A stretch of DNA of 64,000 bases from Chromatiaceae bacterium. GTDB taxonomy: Bacteria > Pseudomonadota > Gammaproteobacteria > Chromatiales > Chromatiaceae. Within the stretch, counting starts at the first letter, position 1, and each line of letters begins with the position of its first letter. The stretch is from assembly GCA_025458165.1 (NCBI GenBank), contig JALOTB010000006.1:1-64000 (forward strand), read 5' to 3'. The notes below the pieces were generated by a model. That model was not told the DNA's origin. It saw only the letters and a program-made list of their open reading frames with translations, and did not search any database. Position numbers and translations under genes: made by a program. Below are positions 50,092 to 61,476 of the stretch, piece by piece.

Positions 50092-50799
50092 CTAGCGTGC
50101 GGGGATGGTGTTGGGCCGGGTTGCTGGGGCGGTGGACTCGACGCGGAGCGGGGCGATCAAGGTGGGGAAATCGCCCGGATTGACATACTGAATGACGACT
50201 CCGCCGCGCGGGTCGAGACCGATGTCGAGCCCTTTCTCCGGATAGAGCCAGTGGGCGACCTCGGAGTTTTCCTCCACCCGGCGCTCCGCTGGCGACCCGA
50301 AGCGCCGTTCGATGATTTCGGCATCGAGCGACTTCCACGGCAGGTAGGTGATGCTGCGGATGGGATAGTCGGCGAGGCGCTTGGCGTCGTCGGGGTCGAG
50401 GGTCACGCGCTTGGCGCCGCTGCCGAGCTGGCTGATGCGCAGCCCGCGCTCGAACATCGGCGCCAGGGTCGCCGGGTCGGCGGCGAGCGTCATGACGAAA
50501 TCGGCCCGCAGGCGGTTGAGGTAGATCTGATCGAAGTAGGCCTCGACGGCAAGGGTCCCGTCGGCCGGCTGTGCGAATAGGCTGAGCTTGCCCTCCTCGC
50601 CGAAGACCGACCGCACCTCGGCGAGTCGGGTCTCCCCAAGGGTAAAGCCGAACGCCTGGGTGCGCCCCCGCTCGTCGACGGCGATTTGCCACGGCAGCCG
50701 CATGACGCCGTCGTCGACCTCCTCTGGCAGTAGGAGGAAGATCCCAATGAAGCCGAGCACGGCGGCGCCGAGCACGGAGAGAAACATCTTGAGGTCCAT
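50092..50799 (-). CDS. Conserved hypothetical membrane-anchored protein
   Basis: 235 residues. The N-terminal TM helix (MFLSVLGAAVLGFIGIFLLL) is followed by an apparently periplasmic domain (VMRLPWQIAVDERGRTQAFG, TLGETRLAEVRSVFG, KRLADYPIRSITYLPWKSLD, YPEKGLDIGLDPRGGVVIQY). I do not recognise a named family. It lies in the same direction as the following Mth938-type gene and converges on ccoS. Confidence 0.75.
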   Translation of the reverse strand: MDLKMFLSVLGAAVLGFIGIFLLLPEEVDDGVMRLPWQIAVDERGRTQAFGFTLGETRLAEVRSVFGEEGKLSLFAQPADGTLAVEAYFDQIYLNRLRADFVMTLAADPATLAPMFERGLRISQLGSGAKRVTLDPDDAKRLADYPIRSITYLPWKSLDAEIIERRFGSPAERRVEENSEVAHWLYPEKGLDIGLDPRGGVVIQYVNPGDFPTLIAPLRVESTAPATRPNTIPAR

Positions 50800-50839
50800 G
50801 ACTGGCGCGATCCGACAGTGCGTGATCGGGGGAGGTGTC

Positions 50840-51211
50840 TCAGCCGACCATCAGGCCGGCGGCGACCTTGCGGCCCTCCGCCATCAGCAGGTTGTATGTG
50901 CGGCAGGCGGCGCCGGTGTCCATGACCTCTACCCCCAGTCCCTCGGCCAGGGCGGTCTGCAGCACCAACGGGTCGGGGAATACCTGGCGGGCCCCGGTGC
51001 CGATGACGATCAACTGGGGAGCGAGCGCGATCAGCGGCTCTAGGTGCGCAACGGATAAGCCCGCGGGCTCGGCCGGCCCCCAGCCGGTGATGATCCGCTC
51101 GGGGCTCAAGATCAGCCCCTCCTGGTAGTCCTGACCGTCGATGACGATGCGCCCCGGGGCGTATGCCTCGACGCGATGACCACCGCCGCTGCCGATCTCC
51201 GCAAATTTCAT
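50840..51211 (-). CDS. Mth938-like (DUF498) domain protein
   Basis: Small soluble protein, 123 residues from ATG 51211 (AAGGTG upstream). VEAYAPGRIVIDGQDYQEGL, IVIGTGARQVFP and GVEVMDTGAACRTYNLLMAEGRKVAAGLM are the DUF498/Xcc1710-type signatures. Molecular role not established. It is divergent from tig and probably co-transcribed with the hypothetical gene to its left. Confidence 0.85.
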   Translation of the reverse strand: MKFAEIGSGGGHRVEAYAPGRIVIDGQDYQEGLILSPERIITGWGPAEPAGLSVAHLEPLIALAPQLIVIGTGARQVFPDPLVLQTALAEGLGVEVMDTGAACRTYNLLMAEGRKVAAGLMVG

Positions 51212-51460
51212 GGCCGGCACCTTATCCGATGCCGGCCTAGGTGAACAAGGCGCGCAGCGACCACGCCGAACTCGCCCTAGCGGAGGGCCAGAGGAGCCGC
51301 TAGACTACCTGGCTTCGCGATGCACGGCGGGCGCGTCTCGGGGTGATCGCTCACATTCCGAAAGCGTCGGAACCGTCGGTGGCCGGGACACCGGCGAAGG
51401 CGGCGCCTAGTGCACAACATCGACGCTAGTCAACGATCTCTGAGGAGCGAGGCGAACACG

Positions 51461-52750
51461 ATGCAGGTATCAGTGGAGAGCGGAGAGGGGCTACAGCGGC
51501 GGATGCGCGTCGACTTGCCGGCAGAGCAGTTCGAGGCCGAGGTCGAAAAGCGCCTGCGCGACCTGGCTCGTAACGTCCGGCTGCCGGGATTCCGCCCCGG
51601 GAAGGTCCCGCTCAAGCTCTTGCGCCAGCGCTTCGGTGCCCAGGTCGAGAGCGAGGTGTTCGGCCAGTTGGTCGAGTCCACCTTCCCAGAGGCGCTCGGT
51701 CAACAGCAGTTGCGCCCCGCCGGCAGGCCCCGGTTCGAGCCCCAGATCGATCAGAGCCACTATGCCTACACGGCGACCTTCGAGGTCCTGCCGACCATCG
51801 AGCTGGCGTCGCTCGCCGGCAAGGCCGTCCAGCGTCCGGTGGCCAACGTCACGGATGCGGACCTCGCGGCCATGATCGAGCGCCTGCGCCGCCAGCGCCG
51901 CACCTGGAGCGAGGTCGATCGCCCAGCGCAGGACGGCGATCGCGTGACCCTCTCCTTCACCATGAAGGTGGATGGCGAGGACTCCCCCGGTGGGAATGTC
52001 GAGGACGCCGAGATCGAGCTGGGCAGCGGACGATCGATTCCCGGATTCGAGGCCGGCCTTGTCGGCGCGCGCGCGGGCGAGGAGCGGCACCTTGATCTGC
52101 GTTTCCCGGACGACTACCAGGCAGCCCACCTCAAGGGGCGGCCGGTGTCCTATGAGCTGCGTGTCTCCACGGTCAGCGAGCCGGTCTTGCCGGAGGTCGA
52201 TAACGACTTCGCGCGCGCGTTCGGCATCGCCGATGGGGATGTCGAGCGCCTGCACAGCGACGTCCGCCAGAACATGGAGCGCGAGCTCCGCCAGCGCGCC
52301 CGCGCGCGGGTCAAGAACCAGGTGATGGATCTGCTGCTGCAGACCAACCCGATCGAGCTCCCCTCCGTGCTGATCAAGGACGAGATCGCGGTGCTCAAGG
52401 AGCAGACCCGCCAGAACGTCGGCGGCGGCAAGCTCGAGCTACCCGACCAGTTGTTCGAGGAGTCGGCCCGGCGGCGGGTGGCGCTCGGACTCATCATCGC
52501 CGAGCTGGTGCGTGCCAACGGCATCCAGGTCGATCCGGCGCGGGTGCGCTCGCTGGTCGAAGAGATGGCCTCGACCTACGAGGAGCCCCAGGAGCTCATC
52601 GACTTCTACTACGGCAACCGGGAGCACCTCGCCTCGGTGGAGACCCTCGCGCTGGAGGATCAGGTGGTCGACTGGGTCCTGTCGCAGGTTGCAATCGTCG
52701 ACGAGACCACCAGCTTCGAGGAGCTGACGACCCCGGCACCGGCCAGATGA
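51461..52750 (+). CDS. tig: Trigger factor (ribosome-associated chaperone)
   Basis: 429 residues from ATG 51461; the longer in-frame start at 51410 lacks support. The ribosome-docking segment NVRLPGFRPGKVPLKLL contains the GFRxGKxP signature. A PPIase-like domain follows (GDRVTLSFTMKVDG, ELGSGRSIPGFEAGLVGARAGEE in two parts), then the long helical C-terminus. Heads the tig-clpP-clpX-lon group. Confidence 0.96.
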   Translation: MQVSVESGEGLQRRMRVDLPAEQFEAEVEKRLRDLARNVRLPGFRPGKVPLKLLRQRFGAQVESEVFGQLVESTFPEALGQQQLRPAGRPRFEPQIDQSHYAYTATFEVLPTIELASLAGKAVQRPVANVTDADLAAMIERLRRQRRTWSEVDRPAQDGDRVTLSFTMKVDGEDSPGGNVEDAEIELGSGRSIPGFEAGLVGARAGEERHLDLRFPDDYQAAHLKGRPVSYELRVSTVSEPVLPEVDNDFARAFGIADGDVERLHSDVRQNMERELRQRARARVKNQVMDLLLQTNPIELPSVLIKDEIAVLKEQTRQNVGGGKLELPDQLFEESARRRVALGLIIAELVRANGIQVDPARVRSLVEEMASTYEEPQELIDFYYGNREHLASVETLALEDQVVDWVLSQVAIVDETTSFEELTTPAPAR

Positions 52751-52786
52751 GCCGGTCCCTGTGCACATCGTAGCCGCGAGGACACC

Positions 52787-53428
52787 ATGAGCATCATCTC
52801 TGCGCAGACTCAATGGGACCCCAAGGGGCTCGGCCTGGTGCCGATCGTTGTGGAGCAGACCGCCCGCGGCGAGCGCTCCTTCGACATTTACTCACGGCTG
52901 CTCAAGGAGCGCGTCATCTTCCTCGTCGGGCCGGTGGAGGACTACATGGCCAACCTGGTCGTCGCGCAGCTCCTCTTCCTGGAGTCGGAGAACCCGGAGA
53001 AGGACATCCATCTGTACATCAACTCGCCGGGCGGGTCGGTGACGGCGGGGCTCGCCATCTATGACACGATGCGCTTCATCCGCCCCGACGTGAGCACTAT
53101 GTGCATCGGCCAGGCGGCAAGCATGGGCGCGCTCCTCCTTGCGGGCGGGGCCGCCGGAAAGCGGTATTGCCTACCCCACTCGCGCATGATGATCCATCAG
53201 CCCCTGGGCGGGTTTCAGGGGCAGGCGACCGATGTCGAGATCCACGCTCGTGAGATCCTGCACATCCGCGAACAGTTGAACGAGATCCTGGCCCGGCATA
53301 CGGGCCAGCCGGTCGAGAAGGTCGCCGAGGACACCGAGCGCGACCGCTTCATGGGACCGGAGGCCGCGGTCGAGTACGGCCTGATCGACAAGGTGCTAGA
53401 GCAGCGCACCCACCCCGCGGGGACCTGA
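52787..53428 (+). CDS. clpP: ATP-dependent Clp protease proteolytic subunit
   Basis: 213 residues. Serine-protease triad segments [14 protein letters not shown] (Ser), [21 protein letters not shown] (split: HSRMMIHQP with His; QGQATD) and [13 protein letters not shown] (Asp). ATG is preceded by GAGGA. 36 bp after tig. Confidence 0.97.
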   Translation: MSIISAQTQWDPKGLGLVPIVVEQTARGERSFDIYSRLLKERVIFLVGPVEDYMANLVVAQLLFLESENPEKDIHLYINSPGGSVTAGLAIYDTMRFIRPDVSTMCIGQAASMGALLLAGGAAGKRYCLPHSRMMIHQPLGGFQGQATDVEIHAREILHIREQLNEILARHTGQPVEKVAEDTERDRFMGPEAAVEYGLIDKVLEQRTHPAGT

Positions 53429-53798
53429 GGCCCCTTGCGTCTACAGGTGACCGCCGAGCGCGGCATCGAGCCCCGGTCGTCCTGGCCGTGCTCCGTCGAT
53501 TCTTAACCGTGCGCCTGATGCGGGAATCCCCGGGGCTGGGGCCGGCCGGTCATCGTCTTGCCATCTCAGGGCAAACCGTTATGATTGGGGGCAGCCGTCG
53601 ACTCGCGACGCACGCCCTGCCGGAGCGGGCTGCGCCGCCGCGGAGTCCGCCGCCTCTGGTGGTTCGCGGTTTTCCGCCCCTTCCGCCGCTTTCTGGGACG
53701 GGACGCGGAGGTACGCTGCCAACCGCGAGGGCAGGCGCCCGGTCTGGGGTAAGTGGGCGACTGCCCAGTCTGAGAGACCTTCCGGAGAGCAACACTCG
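53429..53798. other. 370-bp clpP-clpX gap
   Basis: No gene supported. It holds a good sigma-70 promoter (53558-53585), giving clpX a long leader of about 205 nt rich in GC and in CCGCC-type repeats. No heat-shock sigma-32 pattern was recognised. Confidence 0.55.
53558..53585 (+). promoter_or_regulatory. Sigma-70-type promoter upstream of clpX
   Basis: TTGCCA (53558-53563), 16-bp spacer, TATGAT (53580-53585): each hexamer matches 5 of 6 consensus bases. Confidence 0.65.
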
Positions 53799-55070
53799 AT
53801 GAGCACCCACAGCAAAGGCGAGGACGGCAAGCTCCTCTATTGCTCCTTCTGTGGCAAGAGCCAGCACGAGGTCCGCAAACTGATCGCCGGGCCATCGGTC
53901 TTCATCTGCGACGAATGCGTCGAGCTCTGCAACGACATCATCCGCGAGGAGATGCAGGAGGGCATGGGGCAGGCCACGAGCAAGCTCCCCAAGCCCCGCG
54001 AGATCAAAGGCATACTCGATCAGTACGTCATTGGCCAGGACCGCGCCAAGAAGGTCCTTTCGGTCGCCGTCTATAACCACTACAAGCGTCTCGAGGCGTC
54101 TGAGGCGAAGGAAGAGGTCGAGATCGCCAAGAGCAATATCCTGCTCATCGGCCCGACCGGCTCCGGCAAGACCCTGTTGGCGGAGACCCTCGCGCGGCTG
54201 CTCAACGTCCCCTTCACGATCGCCGACGCGACCACCCTCACCGAGGCGGGCTATGTGGGCGAGGACGTCGAGAACATCATCCAGAAGCTGCTGCAGAAGT
54301 GCGACTACGACGTCGAGAAGGCCCAGACCGGGATCGTCTACATCGACGAGATCGACAAGATCTCGCGCAAGTCGGACAACCCCTCGATCACGCGAGACGT
54401 GTCGGGCGAGGGTGTCCAACAGGCCCTTCTGAAGCTGATCGAGGGCACCATCGCCTCGGTCCCGCCGCAGGGCGGCCGCAAGCATCCCCAGCAGGAGTTC
54501 CTGCAGGTGGATACCTCAAACATCCTGTTTATCGTTGGAGGTGCCTTCGCCGGGTTGGAGAAGGTGATCCGCAATCGCTCGAAGAAGGGTGGCATCGGCT
54601 TCTCCGCCGAGGTGCAGGGTCCGAGCGACGAGAAAAAGATCGGCGAGGTCCTCAACTCGGTCGAGCCAGAGGACCTGATTCGCTACGGCCTGATCCCGGA
54701 GTTTGTCGGCCGGTTGCCGGTGGTCGCTACCCTCGAGGAGCTCGATGAGGCGGCGCTGATGCAAATCCTCACCGAGCCGAAAAACGCCTTGGTCAAGCAA
54801 TACGGGCGCCTCTTCCAGATGGAAGGCTGCGAGCTCGATCTTCGGGACGATGCTTTGCGGCAGGTTGCACACAAGGCGATGGAGCGCAAGACCGGCGCCC
54901 GCGGTCTGCGCACGATCATGGAGCAGGTGCTGCTCGATATCATGTACGACCTGCCATCGTTGAACGATGTGTGCAAGGTGGTGGTCGATGGTTCGGTTAT
55001 CGCCGGGGAGACCTCTCCCCTGGTCATCTACGAGCGTCCCGACAAGCAGCTCGCCGCGTCCGCCGACTAA
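53799..55070 (+). CDS. clpX: ClpX, ATP-dependent unfoldase of ClpXP
   Basis: 423 residues. N-terminal C4 zinc domain ([23 protein letters not shown]), Walker [15 protein letters not shown], Walker [10 protein letters not shown], the [18 protein letters not shown] stretch (pore and sensor region), and the IGF-like ClpP-contact segment replaced by [13 protein letters not shown] follows GGAGAG. Confidence 0.97.
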   Translation: MSTHSKGEDGKLLYCSFCGKSQHEVRKLIAGPSVFICDECVELCNDIIREEMQEGMGQATSKLPKPREIKGILDQYVIGQDRAKKVLSVAVYNHYKRLEASEAKEEVEIAKSNILLIGPTGSGKTLLAETLARLLNVPFTIADATTLTEAGYVGEDVENIIQKLLQKCDYDVEKAQTGIVYIDEIDKISRKSDNPSITRDVSGEGVQQALLKLIEGTIASVPPQGGRKHPQQEFLQVDTSNILFIVGGAFAGLEKVIRNRSKKGGIGFSAEVQGPSDEKKIGEVLNSVEPEDLIRYGLIPEFVGRLPVVATLEELDEAALMQILTEPKNALVKQYGRLFQMEGCELDLRDDALRQVAHKAMERKTGARGLRTIMEQVLLDIMYDLPSLNDVCKVVVDGSVIAGETSPLVIYERPDKQLAASAD

Positions 55071-55263
55071 GGCGCAGACTGCGTACCGCCGCTGCGCTGC
55101 GGCATGCGGGCGTTGAAGAGCGCCCGGCCTGCCCAAATCCTTCCCTCACGGCCAGGGTGCCGGACATTTCGATCATCGCTCGGGCTCACCCCCTCAGCGC
55201 CGGCCTGCGGCGCGACGCGGGGTGCCGCTTGCGAAACAGAAACTCAAGCTAGCGAAGGTTTCC

Positions 55264-57723
<2,460 letters not shown>

Positions 57724-58039
57724 CCGTGCGTCCGTCTGCCTCACCCTCGCCCTCCCCGAGAGGGGGGCATGTGTTCAGAGCTCGCTGCCAGCGGGTCTTC
57801 TGGTAAACGCTTGAAGACCTGAGGATCGCGCAAACCGGGCGCGATGGGCTCTGCGCGGAATGGACGCGCGCATGGCGAATAGCCGCCCCCTCCTAAGCGG
57901 CTCGGTCGGATATTGGGTGATTGCGATTGCTTGACAGGTATTGGGAGGGGTCGCTATAAGACGTGGCTAGAAATGGCGCGCTCGGGCCGAGTCTCAGCAG
58001 GTCGTGCAAGGCTCATCGTGTAAACCAATAGGGGGAATA
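57724..58039. other. 316-bp lon-hupB gap
   Basis: No gene visible. It contains an inverted repeat GGTCTTC/GAAGACC (57794-57800, 57813-57819) that may end the lon transcript, and the strong hupB promoter. Confidence 0.55.
57931..57960 (+). promoter_or_regulatory. hupB promoter
   Basis: TTGACA (57931-57936, perfect -35), 18-bp spacer, TATAAG (57955-57960). The leader to the hupB ATG is about 70 nt. Fits the high expression of HU. Confidence 0.8.
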
Positions 58040-58312
58040 ATGAACAAGTCGGATCTTGTCGAAAAGATGGCAGAGGCCGCGGACATCTCCAAGTCGGCGG
58101 CGGCGCGGGCGCTGGACGGCCTCACCGATGCCGTGGCGGTCGCGCTGAAGAACGGGGAGAGCGTGTCCGTCATCGGGTTCGGGACCTTTACCGTCAAGGA
58201 GCGGGCGGCCCGCACCGGGCGCAACCCCCAGACCGGTGCGAGCATCGAGATCGCGGCCTCCAAGACCCCGGCCTTCAAGGCTGGCAAGGCGCTCAAGGAC
58301 GCGATACAATAA
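58040..58312 (+). CDS. hupB: DNA-binding protein HU
   Basis: Nucleoid-associated histone-like protein, 90 residues. [41 protein letters not shown] (DNA-binding arm; split at GFGTF and RTGRNPQTG) and [14 protein letters not shown] are standard. GGGGGA is the RBS. Confidence 0.97.
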   Translation: MNKSDLVEKMAEAADISKSAAARALDGLTDAVAVALKNGESVSVIGFGTFTVKERAARTGRNPQTGASIEIAASKTPAFKAGKALKDAIQ

Positions 58313-58325
58313 GCGTTCGCCGCTG

Positions 58326-58401
58326 GGGTGCTTAGCTCAGCCGGGAGAGCATCGCCCTTACAAGGCGAGGGTCGCAGGTTCGATCCCTGCAGCACCCACC
58401 A
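58326..58401 (+). tRNA. tRNA-Val (anticodon TAC), CCA encoded
   Basis: Acceptor GGGTGCT/AGCACCC, D-arm TTAGCTCAGCCGGGAGAGC, anticodon stem TCGCC/GGCGA with loop CTTACAA, T-arm GGTTCGATCC, CCA at 58399-58401. Confidence 0.97.
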
Positions 58402-58410
58402 CGCGAGCAC

Positions 58411-58487
58411 GGAGTGGTAGTTCAGTTGGTTAGAATACCGGCCTGTCACGCCGGGGGTCGCGGGTTCGAGTCCCGTCCACTCCGCCA
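58411..58487 (+). tRNA. tRNA-Asp (anticodon GTC), CCA encoded
   Basis: Acceptor GGAGTGG/CCACTCC with discriminator G, anticodon loop CTGTCAC (GTC), T-arm GGTTCGAGTCC, CCA at 58485-58487. 9 bp after tRNA-Val and probably co-transcribed. Confidence 0.97.
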
Positions 58488-58495
58488 ATAACCCC

Positions 58496-58534
58496 AAGCG
58501 GGGTATCCGGTCCCGGATACCCCGCTTTCTTTTG
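58496..58534 (+). terminator. Terminator after the tRNA-Val/tRNA-Asp pair
   Basis: Perfect 14-bp stem AAGCGGGGTATCCG/CGGATACCCCGCTT (58496-58509, 58514-58527) with 4-nt loop, followed by TCTTTTG. It leaves only 24 bp before ppiD. Confidence 0.9.
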
Positions 58535-58557
58535 CACAGCAGCGATTCCGAGAAACC

Positions 58558-60483
58558 ATGCTCCAGACGATTCGAGAGCGCGCCCAGGGTTGGATCGCCT
58601 GGGCGATCGTCATCCTGATCAGCATCCCCTTCGCCCTCTGGGGCATCCAGTCTTACCTGGGCGTCGGCTCCGAGCCGGTGGTCGCCAAGGTCAACAGCAC
58701 CGAGATCACCGAGCGGGAGTTCGAGCAGCGCTACCAGCAGCTCCGCATCCGCCTGCGCGAGCAGCTTGGCGCGGCGTTCCGCCCCGAGCTGTTCGATGAT
58801 CGGGTGATGCGCCCCCAGGTCCTCGAGCAGATCATCTCCGAGACGCTGCTCCTACAGGTCTCGCACGACATGGGGTTGCGCGCCTCCGACGCGGAGCTGC
58901 GTACCGCCATCATGAGTAATCCCTCCTTCCAGCGCGACGGGCGCTTCGCCCGCGACGCCTACGAGCGGATGCTCCAGCTCCAAGGGCTTAATCAGGTCCA
59001 GTACGAGGAGGGGCTGCGCCAGCGCATCGTTGGCTCCCAGTTGGAGCGCGCGCTGATCGCCAGCGAGCTCGTGACCGAGCACGAGCTGAAGGAGACTCTA
59101 CGGTTGGAGCGCCAGCAGCGTCGCCTGAGCTATTTTCGGGTCCCCAGGGCCGACTTCGTGAGCGACGAGCCGATCGGCGAGGATCAGATCGCCGCCTACT
59201 ACCAAGCCAACCAGGATCGCTTCCAGGTCCCGGAGCGCGTGCGCCTTCGCTATCTGGTGCTCGATGCCAGCACCATGGACCCGGCTCAGACCCCTGATGA
59301 GGACAGCCTGCGTGCGGCCTACGAGGCGGACGTGGAACGGTTTCGCCGCAACGAGCAGCGCGCGGTGCGCCACATCCTGGTCGCGCTGCCGACCGACGCC
59401 GACAGCGAGGCAGAGACTGATGCCAAGGCCCGCATCCAGGCCATTCGAGAGCGCATCTTGGCCGGTGCGGACTTCGGGGCGATTGCGCGGGAGACCTCGG
59501 AGGACCCGGGCTCGGCCGGGCAGGGCGGTGCCCTTGGGACCTTTGAGCGGGGGGTGATGGACCCCGCGTTCGACCGCGCGGCCTTCGCGCTGGAGCGGGG
59601 CGTTTTGAGCGAGCCGGTGCGCTCCGCCTTCGGCTACCACCTGATCGAGGTCACCGAGGTCGAAGAGGCGCAGGTTCGGCCCTTCGAGGAGGTCCGCGAC
59701 GAGCTCCTGGCCGAGGCCAGCAAGCGCGGCGCGGAGGGCCAGTTCTTCGAGTGGGCGGAGCGGCTCGCAACGCTGGCCTATGAGTCCCCGGACAGCCTGG
59801 AGCCCGCCGCGGAGGCGCTAGGCCTGGAGCTGCAAACGAGCGAGTGGCTCGATCGCTCCGGCGGTGAGGGCATACTCGCCAACCGCCGGGTGATCGGCGC
59901 GGCGTTCAGCGACGAGGTGCTCCGCCAGGGGCTCAACAGCGACGTGATCGAGCCGGAGCCCCAGGTCTTGCAGGCGATCGTGCTGCGGGTGGCCGAGCAC
60001 GAGGAGGCGTCGGCTCGCCCGCTGGAGCAGGTCCGCTCCGAAATCGTCGAGACCCTGCGTGCCGAGCAGGCCGCCGCGGCGGCACAACGGGTCGCCGAGG
60101 AGCTGGCCGGGCGCGTGCGTGCCGGTGAGCCATTTGCCGAGGTGGCGGGCTCCTATGCGGTGACGGACGCCGGTCTGGTCGCCCGGGATGCCGCCGAGGT
60201 CCCCGATCCGATTCGCAGCCTTGCCTTCACCTTGCCGCGACCCGCCGAGGGGGCAACCAGTGTCGGTAGCCAGGTGTTGCCCGAGGGCGATGCGGCCGTG
60301 GTGGTCGTCTCAGAGATCGCCGACGGCGACCTTGACGCACTGGATGCGGTGGTGCGAGCTCAGCAAGGTCGGGGGCTCGCGCAGCGCACTGGCAGCGCGC
60401 TCTTCGAGGACCTGTTGGAGGACCTTCAACAGCGGGCGAAGATCGAGCGGAGGCCGCTACGGACCGTGAGCGGCATCGAATAG
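58558..60483 (+). CDS. ppiD: Peptidyl-prolyl isomerase/chaperone PpiD
   Basis: Inner-membrane-anchored periplasmic folding factor, 641 residues. N-terminal TM anchor (WIAWAIVILISIPFALWGI), SurA-N-like chaperone part (VAKVNSTEITEREFEQRYQQ), central parvulin domain (VRHILVALPTDAD, GADFGAIARETSEDPGSAG, FGYHLIEVTEVEEA) and a second degenerate helical module. The usual neighbour of hupB. Transcription must start inside or after the tRNA terminator region. Confidence 0.95.
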   Translation: MLQTIRERAQGWIAWAIVILISIPFALWGIQSYLGVGSEPVVAKVNSTEITEREFEQRYQQLRIRLREQLGAAFRPELFDDRVMRPQVLEQIISETLLLQVSHDMGLRASDAELRTAIMSNPSFQRDGRFARDAYERMLQLQGLNQVQYEEGLRQRIVGSQLERALIASELVTEHELKETLRLERQQRRLSYFRVPRADFVSDEPIGEDQIAAYYQANQDRFQVPERVRLRYLVLDASTMDPAQTPDEDSLRAAYEADVERFRRNEQRAVRHILVALPTDADSEAETDAKARIQAIRERILAGADFGAIARETSEDPGSAGQGGALGTFERGVMDPAFDRAAFALERGVLSEPVRSAFGYHLIEVTEVEEAQVRPFEEVRDELLAEASKRGAEGQFFEWAERLATLAYESPDSLEPAAEALGLELQTSEWLDRSGGEGILANRRVIGAAFSDEVLRQGLNSDVIEPEPQVLQAIVLRVAEHEEASARPLEQVRSEIVETLRAEQAAAAAQRVAEELAGRVRAGEPFAEVAGSYAVTDAGLVARDAAEVPDPIRSLAFTLPRPAEGATSVGSQVLPEGDAAVVVVSEIADGDLDALDAVVRAQQGRGLAQRTGSALFEDLLEDLQQRAKIERRPLRTVSGIE

Positions 60484-60517
60484 CCGACTCAGGCCGCCGC
60501 TCGGCGGCCTAAGTCGG
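60484..60517. terminator. Bidirectional stem-loop between ppiD and fabI
   Basis: Nested inverted repeat CCGACT-c-AGGCCGCCG/CGGCGGCCT-a-AGTCGG with 2-nt loop, in the gap of two convergent genes. No T-tract. Confidence 0.55.
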
Positions 60518-60528
60518 GTGACTACTCC

Positions 60529-61305
60529 TCAGCCGAGGCCGAGGATGTGGTAGCCGGTGTCGACGTAGAGCACGTCGCCGGTGATTCCAGAGGCGAGGTC
60601 GGAGCAGAGGAAGGCGGCGGCGTTGCCGACCTCATCGATGGTCACGTTGCGCCGCAGCGGCGTGCGCTCCTCCACCTGCTTGAGCATCGAGCGGAAATCC
60701 GCGATCCCCGAGGCCGCAAGGGTGCGGATGGGCCCCGCCGAGACGGCGTTGACGCGCGTCCCCTCGGGTCCCAAAGAGGCGGCCAGATAACGCACGTTCG
60801 CCTCTAGGCTCGCCTTGGCGAGCCCCATCACGTTGTAGTTCGGCACCGCGCGCACGGCGCCCAGGTAGCTCATCGTGAGGAGCGCGCCGTTGCGCCCGCG
60901 CATCAACGGGCGGCCCGCCTTGGCCAGCGCGGCGAAGCTGTACGAGCTGATGTCGTGGGCAATGGCGAAGCCCTCGCGGGTGACCGCGTCGATGTACTCC
61001 CCTTCGAGCTGCTCGCGCGGGGCGAAGCCGATCGAGTGGACGATGATGTCGAGCCCGTCCCAGCGCTCGGCGAGGGCGGCAAAGGCCTGGTCGATCTGGG
61101 CGTCGCTCGCCACGTCGAGCTCCACGACCAGGTCCGAGCCGCACTTGGCGGCTAGCTCCTCGACCCGGCCCTTGAGCTTTTCGCCCTGGTAGCTGAAGGC
61201 GAGCTCGGCGCCCTCGCGGCGCATGGCCTGGGCGACGCCCCAGGCGATGGAGCGGTTGCTAGCGACGCCGGTAATCAGCGCGCGTTTGTCTTGGAGAAAT
61301 CCCAT
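60529..61305 (-). CDS. fabI: Enoyl-[acyl-carrier-protein] reductase (NADH)
   Basis: Last reduction step of fatty acid elongation, 258 residues. SDR variant features: [20 protein letters not shown] (cofactor loop), [14 protein letters not shown], catalytic Tyr/Lys spacing in [35 protein letters not shown]. Monocistronic and convergent with ppiD. Confidence 0.97.
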   Translation of the reverse strand: MGFLQDKRALITGVASNRSIAWGVAQAMRREGAELAFSYQGEKLKGRVEELAAKCGSDLVVELDVASDAQIDQAFAALAERWDGLDIIVHSIGFAPREQLEGEYIDAVTREGFAIAHDISSYSFAALAKAGRPLMRGRNGALLTMSYLGAVRAVPNYNVMGLAKASLEANVRYLAASLGPEGTRVNAVSAGPIRTLAASGIADFRSMLKQVEERTPLRRNVTIDEVGNAAAFLCSDLASGITGDVLYVDTGYHILGLG

Positions 61306-61476
61306 GCGATCGGCCTCTTGTTCAGGAGTGGCAGCGGGGCGTGTGGGCGGTGGCTCTGCCCTGTCTGCGGCCCCTCGGGCTGACAGAAGGGCGAGGGGGT
61401 GCCATCATGGCGGTCGAGTCAGCGTCTTGTGCCCCGTCCCCAGCGCAGCCGTAACACTACAGAAAGTGCGAACCCG

